Shown here one piece after another: positions 15,920 to 24,528 of a stretch of 64,000 bases of DNA. The translations under genes were made by a program, and so were the position numbers. This DNA is from Roseovarius faecimaris (lineage in GTDB: Bacteria; Pseudomonadota; Alphaproteobacteria; Rhodobacterales; Rhodobacteraceae). Position 1 is the first letter of the stretch. The number at the start of each line of letters is the position of its first letter. The stretch spans positions 1,184,501 to 1,248,500 of the forward strand of contig NZ_CP034348.1 of NCBI RefSeq assembly GCF_009762325.1, in the 5' to 3' direction. Below the pieces are notes generated by a model that made no database searches, was not told where the DNA came from, and worked only from the letters and a program-made list of their open reading frames with translations.

Positions 15920-17131
15920 TCAGACGCGCTCGATGATCGTGGCGGCCCCCATGCCGGACGCGATGCAGAGCGTGGCAAGGCCCACCTCCTTGTCGGTGCG
16001 CTCCAGCTCGTCCAGAAGCGTGCCGATGATGATGGCACCCGTGGCCCCCAGCGGGTGACCCATGGCGATGGAGCCGCCATTGACGTTGACCAGCGCGGGG
16101 TCCACATCGAAGGCCTGCTGGAAGCGCAGCACGACCGAGGCGAAGGCCTCGTTCACCTCGAAAAGGTCGATATCGCTGATCTGCATGCCCGCATCCGCGA
16201 GGATCTTCTGCGTGGCGGGCACAGGGCCGGTCAGCATGATCGTGGGATCGGTGCCGATCTTGCAGGTCTGGCGGATGCGCGCGCGGGGTTTCAGCCCATA
16301 GGCTTTGCCAAACTCTTCGTTACCGATGAGCACACCGGCCGAGCCATCGACGATGCCCGAGGAGTTGCCCGCATGGTGGATGTGGTTGATCTTCTCCAGA
16401 TGCGGGTATTTCAGCTTGGCCACGGCATCAAAGCCCGGCATCACCTCGCCCATCTGCTGAAACGCCGGGTTCAGCCCGCCGAGCGACTGCATGTCGGTGC
16501 CCGGGCGCATGTATTCGTCATAATCCAGAATGGTCAGGTCGTTCTGGTCCTTGACGGGGATGATCGAGCCGTCAAAACGCTTGTCATCCCAGGCCGCCTT
16601 GGCGCGTTTCTGGCTTTCCATGGCAAGCTGGTCGGCCTCGTCACGGGTGAAGCCATATTCGGTGGCGATGATATCGGCGCTGATGCCTTGCGGGACGAAA
16701 TAGGTGTTCATGGCGACCGACGGATCGACGGCAATCGCCGCGCCGTCACTGCCCATGGCCACGCGGCCCATCATCTCGACCCCGCCGGCGATATAGGCCT
16801 GGCCCGCGCCGCCCTTGACCTGGTTGGCGGCCAGGTTGACGGCTTCCATGCCCGAGGCACAAAAGCGGTTGATCGCGAGGCCCGGGATGCTCTCATCCAG
16901 GTCCGAGGCCAGAACGGCGGTCCGCGCCAGGCAGCCGCCTTGCTCCATCACCTGGGTGACATTGCCCCAGATCACGTCCTCCACGGCGTGACCGTCCAGA
17001 TTGTTGCGGTTTTTCAGGGCGTTGAGCACCTGGGACGAGAGGCGCACGGCGGTCACCTCATGCAGAGAGCCGTCTTTGCGGCCCTTGCCTCGCGGGGTGC
17101 GTACGGCGTCATAGATATAGGCTTCGGTCAT
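15920..17131 (-). CDS. acetyl-CoA C-acyltransferase (thiolase)
   Basis: A 403-residue thiolase that cleaves 3-ketoacyl-CoA with CoA in beta-oxidation (FadA role). Catalytic residues are visible: nucleophile C91 in [14 protein letters not shown]359 in [15 protein letters not shown], and C389 in [12 protein letters not shown]. It starts [17 protein letters not shown], normal for the family. It sits between the GST gene (16 bases upstream) and the small hypothetical gene. With fadJ it forms the usual thiolase/multifunctional enzyme pair, though two small genes separate them here. Confidence 0.93.
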   Translation of the reverse strand: MTEAYIYDAVRTPRGKGRKDGSLHEVTAVRLSSQVLNALKNRNNLDGHAVEDVIWGNVTQVMEQGGCLARTAVLASDLDESIPGLAINRFCASGMEAVNLAANQVKGGAGQAYIAGGVEMMGRVAMGSDGAAIAVDPSVAMNTYFVPQGISADIIATEYGFTRDEADQLAMESQKRAKAAWDDKRFDGSIIPVKDQNDLTILDYDEYMRPGTDMQSLGGLNPAFQQMGEVMPGFDAVAKLKYPHLEKINHIHHAGNSSGIVDGSAGVLIGNEEFGKAYGLKPRARIRQTCKIGTDPTIMLTGPVPATQKILADAGMQISDIDLFEVNEAFASVVLRFQQAFDVDPALVNVNGGSIAMGHPLGATGAIIIGTLLDELERTDKEVGLATLCIASGMGAATIIERV

Positions 17132-17147
17132 AGTGGTCTCCTCGAAG

Positions 17148-17786
17148 TCAGGCGCGGTCAGCAGGGCTGCCGGGCATCAGGTCATAGGGGTGTTTCCAGC
17201 CGGGTGTGGTCTCGATATTCGAAAGCCACCGGTCGATATGGGGCCAGTCGGTGCGGTCGAAACCGAAGGGCTCGGGATAAAACAGGTATCCGCAGCAGCT
17301 CAGATCGGCATTGGTCAGGCTGTCGCCCACGATCCAGTCGCGCCCCTCAAGATGGCGGTTGAGCGTGTCATAGGCGGATTTGAGGCGGCCCTGCTGGAAG
17401 GCGATCACCTCGGCCGGGCGCTTCTCTTCGGGCAGGAAGTTCATCAAAAAACGCGTCATCCCGGCCTGGCTGGAGAGCTTGTGGTTGTCCCACAGCACCC
17501 AGCGGAAAATCTCGTAATTCTCATCGCGGTCGCGGCCGCCGAACTTGCCCGATTTCTCGGTCACATAGGCCTGGATCGCGCCCGATTGGGAGGTGCGGAA
17601 CGCGCCGTCGATCATCGTGGGCACTTCGCCCATCTCGTTGATATCGTTGCGAAACGCCTCCGTGCGCGTCTCGCCGCCGAAGAAATCGACATAGACCGGC
17701 TCCCAATCGAGGCCAGACAGCTCCAGCGCCAGCGCCGCCTTGTAGGCATTGCCGCTCTCGCCCATGCAGTAAAGTTTGATGGTCAT
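17148..17786 (-). CDS. glutathione S-transferase family protein
   Basis: A 212-residue GST. The N-terminal thioredoxin-like domain runs to about residue 80 (MTIKLYCMGESGNAYKAALAL, GEVPTMIDG with the cis-Pro, FRTSQSGAIQAYV). The helical C-terminal domain holds DWIVGDSLTNADLSCCGYL with the conserved N-cap Asp. It is part of the beta-oxidation operon; such GSTs may conjugate reactive enoyl intermediates, but the substrate is unknown. ATG 17786 follows GGGAGGAACAG. Confidence 0.85.
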   Translation of the reverse strand: MTIKLYCMGESGNAYKAALALELSGLDWEPVYVDFFGGETRTEAFRNDINEMGEVPTMIDGAFRTSQSGAIQAYVTEKSGKFGGRDRDENYEIFRWVLWDNHKLSSQAGMTRFLMNFLPEEKRPAEVIAFQQGRLKSAYDTLNRHLEGRDWIVGDSLTNADLSCCGYLFYPEPFGFDRTDWPHIDRWLSNIETTPGWKHPYDLMPGSPADRA

Positions 17787-17816
17787 CTGTTCCTCCCGGT
17801 TTTGCCGTCGGATTTT

Positions 17817-17875
17817 GAGTATTTGAAGAACAATGAAAGCGGAGTGTGCGCTCTTTCATTGTTCCCGAAATACTC
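17817..17875. repeat. inverted pair of the AACAATGAAAG dispersed repeat
   Basis: GAACAATGAAAG (17828-17839) faces CTTTCATTGTTC (17853-17864): a perfect 12-bp stem with a 13-base loop. A 3x3 internal bulge leads to a second 8-bp stem, GAGTATTT (17817-17824) with AAATACTC (17868-17875). Each arm is one copy of the dispersed repeat also seen near 24.5, 29.7, 37.1 and 52.7 kb. It lies inside the minus-strand operon between the acyl-CoA dehydrogenase and GST genes and could attenuate or protect mRNA. Confidence 0.8.
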
Positions 17876-17898
17876 TCGCCGAAGGCATTCAACTCTTT

Positions 17899-19035
17899 TC
17901 ACAGCGCCCGTCCGATCAGCTCTTTCATGATTTCGTTGGTGCCGCCATAGATGCGCTGCACCCGCGCGTCGGCCCACATCTCGGCGATGTCATATTCGGC
18001 CATGTAGCCATAGCCGCCATGCAGCTGCACACATTCGTCCAGCACCTCGAACTGTGTGTCCGAGAGATAGTATTTGGCCATTGCGGCCTTTTCCACGCTC
18101 AGCTCCCCGCGCAGATGCTCGGCGATACATTCGTCGAGGAAGGCGCGGCAGACTTTCGTTCTGGTCAGGCACTCGGCCAGTTTGAACTTGGTGTTCTGAA
18201 AGCTCAGGATGGGCGAGCCGAAGGCCTGGCGTTCCTTGGCATAGTCCATCGTGCGCTGCACCCCGCCTTCCATCGCGCCCTGGGCGCCACAGGCGATGAC
18301 CAGCCGTTCCTGCGGGAGTTGCTCCATCATCTGATAGAAGCCGCGCCCTTCCTCGCCACCGAGGATGTTCTCGGGCGGGATCTCGACATTGTCGAAGAAA
18401 AGCTCGGAGGTATCGGCGGCGTGGTTGCCCACCTTTTCCAGGTTGCGCCCGCGGCTGAACCCCTCGGCCCCGTCGGTTTCCACCACGGCGAGAGAGATAC
18501 CGCGCGCGCCTTCCTTCGGATCGGTCTTGCAGGCCACGACGATCAGGTTGGCGTGCTGGCCGTTGGTGATGAAGGTCTTCTGCCCCGACAGGCGATAGGC
18601 GTTGCCGTCGCGCAAAGCCTTGGTCTTCATGCCCTGCAGGTCCGAGCCCGCGCCCGGTTCGGTCATCGCCAGAGCGCCCACCATCTCGCCCGAGACCATC
18701 CTGGGCAGCCAGCGCTGTTTTTGCTCCTCCGAGCCGTAGGCGAGGATGTAATGCGCCACGATGCCGGAATGGATCGGGTTGCCCCAGCTGGCCAGATTGG
18801 CGCGGCTCTGTTCGATGCAGATCACGGCCTCATGGCCGAAATCGCCGCCCGCCCCGCCATATTCCTCGGGGATCGAGGGGCAGAGCAGGCCCAGCTCGCC
18901 GGCCTGGTTCCAGGTCTCGCGGTCCATGATGCCGGCCTTGCGCCAGCGGTCGAAATGCGGGCCCCATTCCTCGGTGATGAACCTGGCGGTCATCTCGGCG
19001 AGCATTTCGTGCTCGTCTGTCATCCAGCTTGCCAT
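17899..19035 (-). CDS. acyl-CoA dehydrogenase
   Basis: A 378-residue FAD enzyme of standard ACAD length that makes the first double bond in beta-oxidation. FAD/substrate segments: [35 protein letters not shown], and [24 protein letters not shown] shortly before the end. The C-terminal segment reads [15 protein letters not shown]; because Gly replaces the Glu of the MCAD-type IYEG motif, the base is probably on an inner helix, as in long-chain and isovaleryl-CoA dehydrogenases. Substrate chain type cannot be fixed. It follows the small 19041-19253 gene by 5 bases. Confidence 0.9.
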   Translation of the reverse strand: MASWMTDEHEMLAEMTARFITEEWGPHFDRWRKAGIMDRETWNQAGELGLLCPSIPEEYGGAGGDFGHEAVICIEQSRANLASWGNPIHSGIVAHYILAYGSEEQKQRWLPRMVSGEMVGALAMTEPGAGSDLQGMKTKALRDGNAYRLSGQKTFITNGQHANLIVVACKTDPKEGARGISLAVVETDGAEGFSRGRNLEKVGNHAADTSELFFDNVEIPPENILGGEEGRGFYQMMEQLPQERLVIACGAQGAMEGGVQRTMDYAKERQAFGSPILSFQNTKFKLAECLTRTKVCRAFLDECIAEHLRGELSVEKAAMAKYYLSDTQFEVLDECVQLHGGYGYMAEYDIAEMWADARVQRIYGGTNEIMKELIGRAL

Positions 19036-19040
19036 CTGCG

Positions 19041-19253
19041 TTACCTCTTGCGCGCGTCCAGTTCGGAGTTGAAGGCGCGCATTTTCTGCATGAACGCGCC
19101 TTCATCCATGATGCTGTCGAAGTTCTCGAAGACGAAGGACAATGCCTCGCCCTCGTCCAGCCCGGCCTCATCGGCGAATTTGCGCAACCGGCGATAACCG
19201 TCCTCGGTCATCGCGGTGGTGAAGCGGCGGGTCAGACGAAAGCGTTTTGGCAT
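19041..19253 (-). CDS. small hypothetical protein
   Basis: A 70-residue, basic and helical protein ([23 protein letters not shown], then [19 protein letters not shown]). The [23 protein letters not shown] part looks like an amphipathic N-terminal strand/helix, and the rest resembles a short dimerisation helix; I do not recognise the family. It is wedged between two acyl-CoA dehydrogenase genes (5 bases from the next) and preserved as an intact frame, so it is likely real. Confidence 0.65.
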   Translation of the reverse strand: MPKRFRLTRRFTTAMTEDGYRRLRKFADEAGLDEGEALSFVFENFDSIMDEGAFMQKMRAFNSELDARKR

Positions 19254-19263
19254 GAATTCCTCC

Positions 19264-19290
19264 CGTAGGGTGCGTGTTTACACGCACCTT
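19264..19290. repeat. GGTGCGTG/CACGCACC palindromic repeat, copy 2
   Basis: CCGTAG followed by GGTGCGTGT (19269-19277), loop TT, and ACACGCACC (19280-19288). A 9-bp perfect stem. It lies between the large acyl-CoA dehydrogenase stop and the small gene start, inside the operon. Confidence 0.7.
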
Positions 19291-19294
19291 CCCA

Positions 19295-21073
19295 TCAAAA
19301 GTGCGCAGCCTCCAGCGACATCACCGGATCGGCCCCGCTTTCGATGCGCTTGAGGTGCATCGCGGTGGCGGGCAGGCGGCGCGCCATGTAGTAGCGGCCG
19401 GTCGCCAGCTTGGTCTGGTAGAAATCCGGATCGGTCGTGCCCGCGTCCAGCGCCTCTTGCGCGGCCTTGGCCATTTCGGCCCACATCAGGCCGAGGCAGA
19501 CATGCCCGAAGAGATGCATGAAGTCATACGACCCCGCCAGCGCGGCGTTGGGGTTTTTCATGCCATTCTGCATGAAGAACATGCCCGCCGCCTGCAGATC
19601 CTTGGACGCGGCTTTCAGCGGTTCCAGGAAGTCATCCTTCAGCGCCTCGTTGTCGGCATTGTCCTTGATGAAGTTTTTGACGATGTCGAAGAAGGCCATC
19701 ACATGCTTGCCGCCATCCTGCGCGAGCTTGCGCCCCACGAGGTCAAGCGCCTGCACGCCGTTGGCGCCTTCGTAGATCATCGCGATCCGGGCGTCGCGGG
19801 CGAACTGGGACATGCCCCATTCCTCGATATAGCCATGCCCGCCATAGACCTGCTGGGCCTGGATGGTCATGTCGAAGCCTTCATCGGTGAGGAAGCCCTT
19901 GATCACCGGCGTCAGCAGCGACACGAGCCCTTCGGCCGCCTCGTCGCCGCCGCGGTGCGACTGGTCGATCATCTTGGCGCCCCAGAGCAGGAAGGCGCGC
20001 GCGCCTTCGACAAAGCTCTTCTGGTCCAGAAGGTTGCGGCGAATGTCCGGGTGCACGATCAGCGGATCGGCGGGGCCGTCGGGGTTCTCGTCGCCGGTGA
20101 CGGCACGGCCCTGCAGGCGGTCGCGCGCATATTCCAGAGCGTTCTGATAGGCCACTTCGGCCTGCGCCAGACCTTGCATGCCCACGCCGATGCGGGCCTC
20201 GTTCATCATGGTGAACATGGCGCGCATGCCCTTGTGCTCTTCGCCCAAGAGCCAGCCCTTGGCGCCGTCATAGTTCATCACGCAGGTGGAGTTGCCGTGG
20301 ATGCCCATCTTCTCTTCGATCTTGCCACAGCTCACGCCGTTGCGCTCGCCGAGGCTGCCATCGTCATTGACGAGGAACTTCGGCACGATGAAGAGCGACA
20401 CGCCCTTGATGCCCTCGGGGCCGCCGGGGATCTTGGCCAGCACCAGGTGAATGATGTTCTCGGCCATGTCATGTTCGCCCGCCGAGATGAAGATCTTCTG
20501 CCCGGTGACGGCATAGGAGCCGTCGCCCTGTGGTTCGGCCTTGGTGCGCATCAGGCCCAGATCGGTGCCGCAATGCGGCTCGGTCAGGTTCATGGTGCCG
20601 GTCCACTGGCAGGAGAACATGTAAGGCAGGTAGGTGGCTTTCTGATCCTCGGTGCCATGCGCGAGGATCGCCGAGGCCGCGCCATGCGTGAGGCCCTGAT
20701 ACATGGTGAAGGCCTGGTTGGCGGCCGAGAACATCTCGCCCACTGCCGTGCCCAGCACATAGGGCATGTTCTGCCCGCCATATTGCTCGGGCAGGTCGAG
20801 CGCGGTCCAGCCGCCTTCCTTCATCTGCTCGAACGCGTCCTTGAAGCCCTTGGGCGTGCGCACCACGCCGTTTTCCAGCACGCAGCCCTCTGTGTCTCCC
20901 ACCACGTTCAGGGGAGCAAGCACTTCGGAGGCGATTTTGCCCGCCTCATCCAGGACGGCGGCGGTGAAATCGGCCTCAAGCTCGTTATAGCCGGGGGTGT
21001 CATGGGTGCTGACCTTGAGCACGTCATGCAGGACGAACTGGAGGTCTTTGGTGGGGGCGGTATAGCTGGGCAT
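19295..21073 (-). CDS. acyl-CoA dehydrogenase with extended C-terminus (FadE/DmdC-like)
   Basis: A 592-residue acyl-CoA dehydrogenase, some 210 residues longer than the usual enzyme because of an additional C-terminal domain. Features: [21 protein letters not shown] and [22 protein letters not shown] for FAD/substrate binding, [22 protein letters not shown], and [18 protein letters not shown] with the catalytic Glu of the IYEG motif. DmdC, the methylmercaptopropionyl-CoA dehydrogenase of Roseobacters, belongs to this same long group, so the substrate may be a fatty acyl-CoA or the DMSP intermediate. First metabolic gene of the operon, 30 bases after a MerR gene. Confidence 0.88.
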   Translation of the reverse strand: MPSYTAPTKDLQFVLHDVLKVSTHDTPGYNELEADFTAAVLDEAGKIASEVLAPLNVVGDTEGCVLENGVVRTPKGFKDAFEQMKEGGWTALDLPEQYGGQNMPYVLGTAVGEMFSAANQAFTMYQGLTHGAASAILAHGTEDQKATYLPYMFSCQWTGTMNLTEPHCGTDLGLMRTKAEPQGDGSYAVTGQKIFISAGEHDMAENIIHLVLAKIPGGPEGIKGVSLFIVPKFLVNDDGSLGERNGVSCGKIEEKMGIHGNSTCVMNYDGAKGWLLGEEHKGMRAMFTMMNEARIGVGMQGLAQAEVAYQNALEYARDRLQGRAVTGDENPDGPADPLIVHPDIRRNLLDQKSFVEGARAFLLWGAKMIDQSHRGGDEAAEGLVSLLTPVIKGFLTDEGFDMTIQAQQVYGGHGYIEEWGMSQFARDARIAMIYEGANGVQALDLVGRKLAQDGGKHVMAFFDIVKNFIKDNADNEALKDDFLEPLKAASKDLQAAGMFFMQNGMKNPNAALAGSYDFMHLFGHVCLGLMWAEMAKAAQEALDAGTTDPDFYQTKLATGRYYMARRLPATAMHLKRIESGADPVMSLEAAHF

Positions 21074-21103
21074 GGTGGTCTCCCTTGGGTCTTTGCGTAT
21101 GTG

Positions 21104-21505
21104 TCAGCCGGCCTTGCGGCGGGTGGTGTTGAAAGAGGCGATCATCTTGCGGCCCCAGGCCATCTGTTCCTTGAGGTCGTCGATGGCGGTGGTCAGCTCG
21201 TCGCGCTGGCGCTCCATATCGGCCAGGCGGCGTTCGGCCACGTCATAGGCTGCGGTGATCTGGGTTTGCTGCTGGTCGCCCGCATCGTAGAGATCGAGCA
21301 ACTGGCGGATTTCTTCGAGCGAAAAGCCAAAGCGCTTGCCCCGCAGGATCAGCTTGAGCCGGGCACGGTCGCGCTTGGTGAAAAGCCGCTTCTGGCCGAC
21401 CCGGTGCGGAAACAGCAATTCCTTGCTTTCGTAGAACCGCAGGGTGCGCGGCGTCACCTGAAAAGCGTCACACATTTCGCGAATGGTCATTACTTGATCA
21501 GCCAT
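21104..21505 (-). CDS. MerR family transcriptional regulator
   Basis: A 133-residue MerR-type regulator. The N-terminal winged helix is MTIREMCDAFQVTPRTLRFYESKELLFP, followed by a wing with RLFTKRDRARLKLILRGKRFGFSLEEIRQLLDLY and a long C-terminal coiled coil for dimerisation. There is no Cys pair for metal sensing; related regulators control acyl-CoA or branched-chain degradation genes. The ATG at 21505 is supported by GAGG 6 bases ahead. It probably regulates the following beta-oxidation genes and itself; palindromes lie upstream. Confidence 0.9.
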   Translation of the reverse strand: MADQVMTIREMCDAFQVTPRTLRFYESKELLFPHRVGQKRLFTKRDRARLKLILRGKRFGFSLEEIRQLLDLYDAGDQQQTQITAAYDVAERRLADMERQRDELTTAIDDLKEQMAWGRKMIASFNTTRRKAG

Positions 21506-21541
21506 GTTGAGCCTCGTACTCATGAATAGGATGAGGCGTAG

Positions 21542-21602
21542 GTGGACAGTTTCCACTATCGTTACAACAGCCGCGTTGGTTTACGTAGACACAACGCTAC
21601 GT
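21542..21602. promoter_or_regulatory. candidate MerR operator region
   Basis: Two inverted repeats occur in the gap before the first MerR gene: GTGGA-N5-TCCAC (21542-21556) and ACGTAG-N8-CTACGT (21583-21602). MerR-type proteins bind palindromes in spacers of this length. A related half site, TTGACGTAAG, follows at 21613-21622. The remainder of 21506-21741 shows nothing else I can name. Confidence 0.45.
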
Positions 21603-21741
21603 CACTTTGAAGTTGACGTAAGATCAGCAAAGGTAAACCGGGGGCTGGCGCAAGATTTTAACGGGGAAGAGGGGCTGTTTCCTCCCCGTAGGCCCTGTTT
21701 TTAAGGAGATTTGCGGGAATCAGCCAAGGTCATGGCGCAGG

Positions 21742-22110
21742 TCAGTCGAGGGCCTTCGCGCTTTCGTCGCGGACCTCGCGCAGCTCGGCGATCGAGGTTT
21801 CAAGCTGGGCCTTCTGCTTTTCAAGCTCGACCAGCTGATCGTCGGCTTTCTGCACCCAGTCACGCAGCTGCGCCTGCGTGCCTTCCTGTTCGTAGATCAG
21901 CAGCCATTGGCGGATGTCCTCCAAGGCAAAGCCCCAGCGGCGCCCGCGCAGGATCAGCGTCATCCGGGCCACTTCCCGCGGCCCGTAAAAGCGCGAGCGG
22001 CCTTCGCGCTCGGGGGCCAGAAGCTCGATATACTCGTAATAGCGAAGGGTGCGCGGCGTCACATCGAACTTTGCGCACATTTCCTTGAAGGACAGACGTG
22101 AGTCAGACAT
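21742..22110 (-). CDS. second MerR family transcriptional regulator
   Basis: A 122-residue paralogue of the neighbouring MerR protein: LSFKEMCAKFDVTPRTLRYYEYIELLAPERE, then GRSRFYGPREVARMTLILRGRRWGFALEDIRQWL, and a C-terminal coiled coil rich in Glu, Gln and Lys. It has no Cys residues for metal sensing. Both MerR genes face the same way, so they may have arisen by tandem duplication. ATG 22110 is preceded by a GGGAGCCC ribosome-like site. Confidence 0.88.
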   Translation of the reverse strand: MSDSRLSFKEMCAKFDVTPRTLRYYEYIELLAPEREGRSRFYGPREVARMTLILRGRRWGFALEDIRQWLLIYEQEGTQAQLRDWVQKADDQLVELEKQKAQLETSIAELREVRDESAKALD

Positions 22111-22223
22111 CTTTTAGGGCTCCCTTCGGTTGAGTTTACCCCATCCTGTGACGAGGGCAACAGGTGGGTTGCGGGTCGGGCGAATTGCGGCACATATAGG
22201 GCCAGAACGAACGGAGGCATGTG

Positions 22224-22646
22224 ATGGCCGCGGACAGAAGCAAACAAGTCAGGCAATTCTTCGGCGCGTTGCCGCATGCGAATGCGCTTGGCATGAGCCT
22301 GACGGATGTCGGGCCGGGCTGGGCAGAATTCGAGATGGCTTATGACAAAAGGTTCATCGGTGATCCGGAAACCGGCGTGATTCATGGCGGGGCGGTGTCG
22401 GCGCTGATGGACACCTGTTGCGGCGCGGCGGTGTCGAGCCACCCCGACAATCCCGGCGCGACCGCCACGATCGACCTGCGCATCGACTATATGCGCCCAG
22501 CCACCCCCGGTCAGCGGATCCGGGCGCGGGCCGAGTGCTATCACATCACCCGCTCGGTGGCGTTTGTGCGCGCCCGCGCGATGGATGACGACGACACACG
22601 CCCGGTGGCCACGGCCACGGGCACCTTTACCGTGGAGGGCGGCTGA
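22224..22646 (+). CDS. PaaI-type hotdog thioesterase
   Basis: A 140-residue hotdog-fold protein. The segment [19 protein letters not shown] is the classic PaaI motif (HGG...D), followed by [19 protein letters not shown]. It likely hydrolyses acyl-CoA thioesters, fitting the beta-oxidation genes transcribed in the opposite direction. The ATG at 22224 is favoured over the GTG at 22221 because ACGGAGG ends 6 bases before it. It forms an operon with a second thioesterase and a MATE gene. Confidence 0.85.
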   Translation: MAADRSKQVRQFFGALPHANALGMSLTDVGPGWAEFEMAYDKRFIGDPETGVIHGGAVSALMDTCCGAAVSSHPDNPGATATIDLRIDYMRPATPGQRIRARAECYHITRSVAFVRARAMDDDDTRPVATATGTFTVEGG

Positions 22647-22647
22647 C

Positions 22648-23157
22648 ATGGCAAGATCCCGGCCCGAACCCGTACAGGTGGTCAAGCAGCGGCGCGACGC
22701 GGCGCTGAAGGCGCTGGTGGAGGGGGTGCCATATGTGCAGTTCCTCGGGATCAGCTTCGACCGGCGCGGCGATGAACTGACCGCGGTGATGCCGTTTGAC
22801 GAAAAGCTGATCGGCAACCCGATCCTGCCCGCCCTGCACGGCGGGGCGACGGCGGCGTTTCTGGAGGTGACGGCCATTATCGGCCTTAGCTGGGCGACGC
22901 TCTGGGACGATATCGAAAGCGGCGCGCTGGAGGCTCCGGGCGAGGGTGATGCGCCGCTGCCGCCCCTGCCCAAAACCGTGGGGTTCACGGTCGATTACCT
23001 GCGCTCGGGCCTGCCGCGCGATGCCTATGCGCGGGCCGAAGTCACGCGTTCGGGGCGGCGCTATGCATCGGTACATGTGAGTGCCTGGCAGGACAACCGC
23101 GCGCGCCCCTTTGCACAGGCGACGGGGCGGTTCGTGATGCCGCGGCGCGATGGCTGA
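22648..23157 (+). CDS. PaaI-type hotdog thioesterase (second copy)
   Basis: A 169-residue hotdog-fold protein with LPALHGGATAAFLEVTAI as the active-site helix and KTVGFTVDYLRSGLPRDAYARAEV as the long strand. The N-terminus is longer than in the neighbouring gene, and there is an acidic insertion (SGALEAPGEGDAPLPPLP). It begins 1 base after the first thioesterase stop and overlaps the MATE gene by 8 bases, so the three are co-translated. Substrate unknown. Confidence 0.8.
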   Translation: MARSRPEPVQVVKQRRDAALKALVEGVPYVQFLGISFDRRGDELTAVMPFDEKLIGNPILPALHGGATAAFLEVTAIIGLSWATLWDDIESGALEAPGEGDAPLPPLPKTVGFTVDYLRSGLPRDAYARAEVTRSGRRYASVHVSAWQDNRARPFAQATGRFVMPRRDG

Positions 23158-24475
23158 CCTCAGGGGGCCGGTCACGCACGGCCGTGTTCTGAACATTGCC
23201 CTGCCAATCGTGCTGGCCAATGTGACGGTGCCGATCCTGGGCGCGGTGGATACCGGCGTGGTGGGCCAGCTGGGCGAGGCCGCGCCGATCGGGGCGGTGG
23301 GTATAGGCTCGGTGATCCTGACAGCGCTCTACTGGATTTTCGGCTTTTTGCGCATGGGCACGACGGGCCTCACCGCGCAGGCGCACGGGGCCGGGCAGGC
23401 GGGCGAGGTGGCGGCCCTGCTGACCCGCGCGCTGATGATCGCGGGGGCAGGCGGGCTTGCGGTGATCGCGTTGCAGGCCCCGCTGTTCTGGGGGGCGTTC
23501 CAGGTGGCCCCGGCCAGTGCCGAGGTGGAAAGCCTCGCCCGCGATTACATGGAAATCCGGATCTGGTCGGCCCCGGCCATCATCGCAACCTTTGGCGTCA
23601 CCGGCTGGCTGATCGCGCTGGAGCGCACGCGCGCTGTGCTGGCGATCCAGATCTGGATGAACGGGCTCAATGTGGTGCTGGACCTGTGGTTCGTGCTGGG
23701 GCTGGGCTGGGGGGTGGAGGGCGTGGCCTGGGCCACGTTCCTGGCGGAATGGAGCGGGCTGTGTCTGGGGCTGTGGCTCTGCCGTGTGGCTTTGCGGCAC
23801 TCTGCGTCGCGGGATTGGCCACGGGTGTTCGACCGCGGCGCGGTGATCAATATGGCGACGGTCAACAGCCACATCCTCCAACGCTCTCTGATGCTGGAGG
23901 GGATTGTCGTGTCGTTCCTCTTTCTCGGGGCGCGGTTCGGCGATGTGACCCTGGCGGCCAATCAGGTGCTGCTGCAATTCCTGCATATCACCGCCTATGC
24001 GCTGGATGGGTTCGCCTTTGCCGCCGAGGCGCTGGTGGGCCAGGCGATGGGCGCGCGCAACCGGGCGCGGCTGCGGCGCTCGGCCTGGATGTCGAGCCAA
24101 TGGGCCGGGGCGATCTGTCTTGCGATGGCGGCGGCCTTCTGGTTTGGCGGCGGCGCGATCATCGACCTGATGGCCAAGGCCGAGGCGGTGCAGGAGGAGG
24201 CGCGCGCCTATCTTGTGTGGATGGCGCTCGCGCCGGTCATCGGCGTTGTGCCCTGGATGCTCGACGGGGTGTTCATCGGCGCCACCCGCACCCGTGACAT
24301 GCGCGACATGATGGTGATCAGCCTGATCGTCTACATCATCGCCGTCCTCGTGCTCGTCCCCGTGTTTGACAATCACGGCCTGTGGATCGCGCTGCTGATC
24401 AGCTATGCGGCGCGGGGGCTGACCCTCTGGTCCCGCTACGGCGCGCTGGAGGCCGCCGCCGTCCCGCGCCTCTGA
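23150..24475 (+). CDS. MATE family efflux transporter (DinF-like)
   Basis: A 441-residue inner-membrane protein with about 12 hydrophobic helices. N-terminal LNIALPIVLANVTVPILGAVDTGVVGQLG is the MATE signature, and the family repeat is visible in the second half (ANQVLLQFLHITAYALDGFAFAAEALVGQAMG). DinF-group members export drugs or metabolites in exchange for H+ or Na+. It overlaps the thioesterase upstream by 8 bases. It ends in front of the convergent BT1-type gene with a dispersed repeat between. Confidence 0.9.
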   Translation: MADLRGPVTHGRVLNIALPIVLANVTVPILGAVDTGVVGQLGEAAPIGAVGIGSVILTALYWIFGFLRMGTTGLTAQAHGAGQAGEVAALLTRALMIAGAGGLAVIALQAPLFWGAFQVAPASAEVESLARDYMEIRIWSAPAIIATFGVTGWLIALERTRAVLAIQIWMNGLNVVLDLWFVLGLGWGVEGVAWATFLAEWSGLCLGLWLCRVALRHSASRDWPRVFDRGAVINMATVNSHILQRSLMLEGIVVSFLFLGARFGDVTLAANQVLLQFLHITAYALDGFAFAAEALVGQAMGARNRARLRRSAWMSSQWAGAICLAMAAAFWFGGGAIIDLMAKAEAVQEEARAYLVWMALAPVIGVVPWMLDGVFIGATRTRDMRDMMVISLIVYIIAVLVLVPVFDNHGLWIALLISYAARGLTLWSRYGALEAAAVPRL

Positions 24476-24478
24476 TCG

Positions 24479-24512
24479 CTTTCATTGTTCCAAAAATACT
24501 CCCGCCGGAGGC
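24479..24512. repeat. AACAATGAAAG dispersed repeat, single copy
   Basis: Reads CTTTCATTGTTC, then CAAAAATACTC, then CCGCCGGAGGC. The CTCC-CGCC-GGAG end can form a tiny hairpin. It begins 3 bases after the MATE stop and lies between two convergent genes. See the inverted pair at 17817-17875. Confidence 0.75.
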
Positions 24513-24528
24513 CATATACTCTTCTGGC

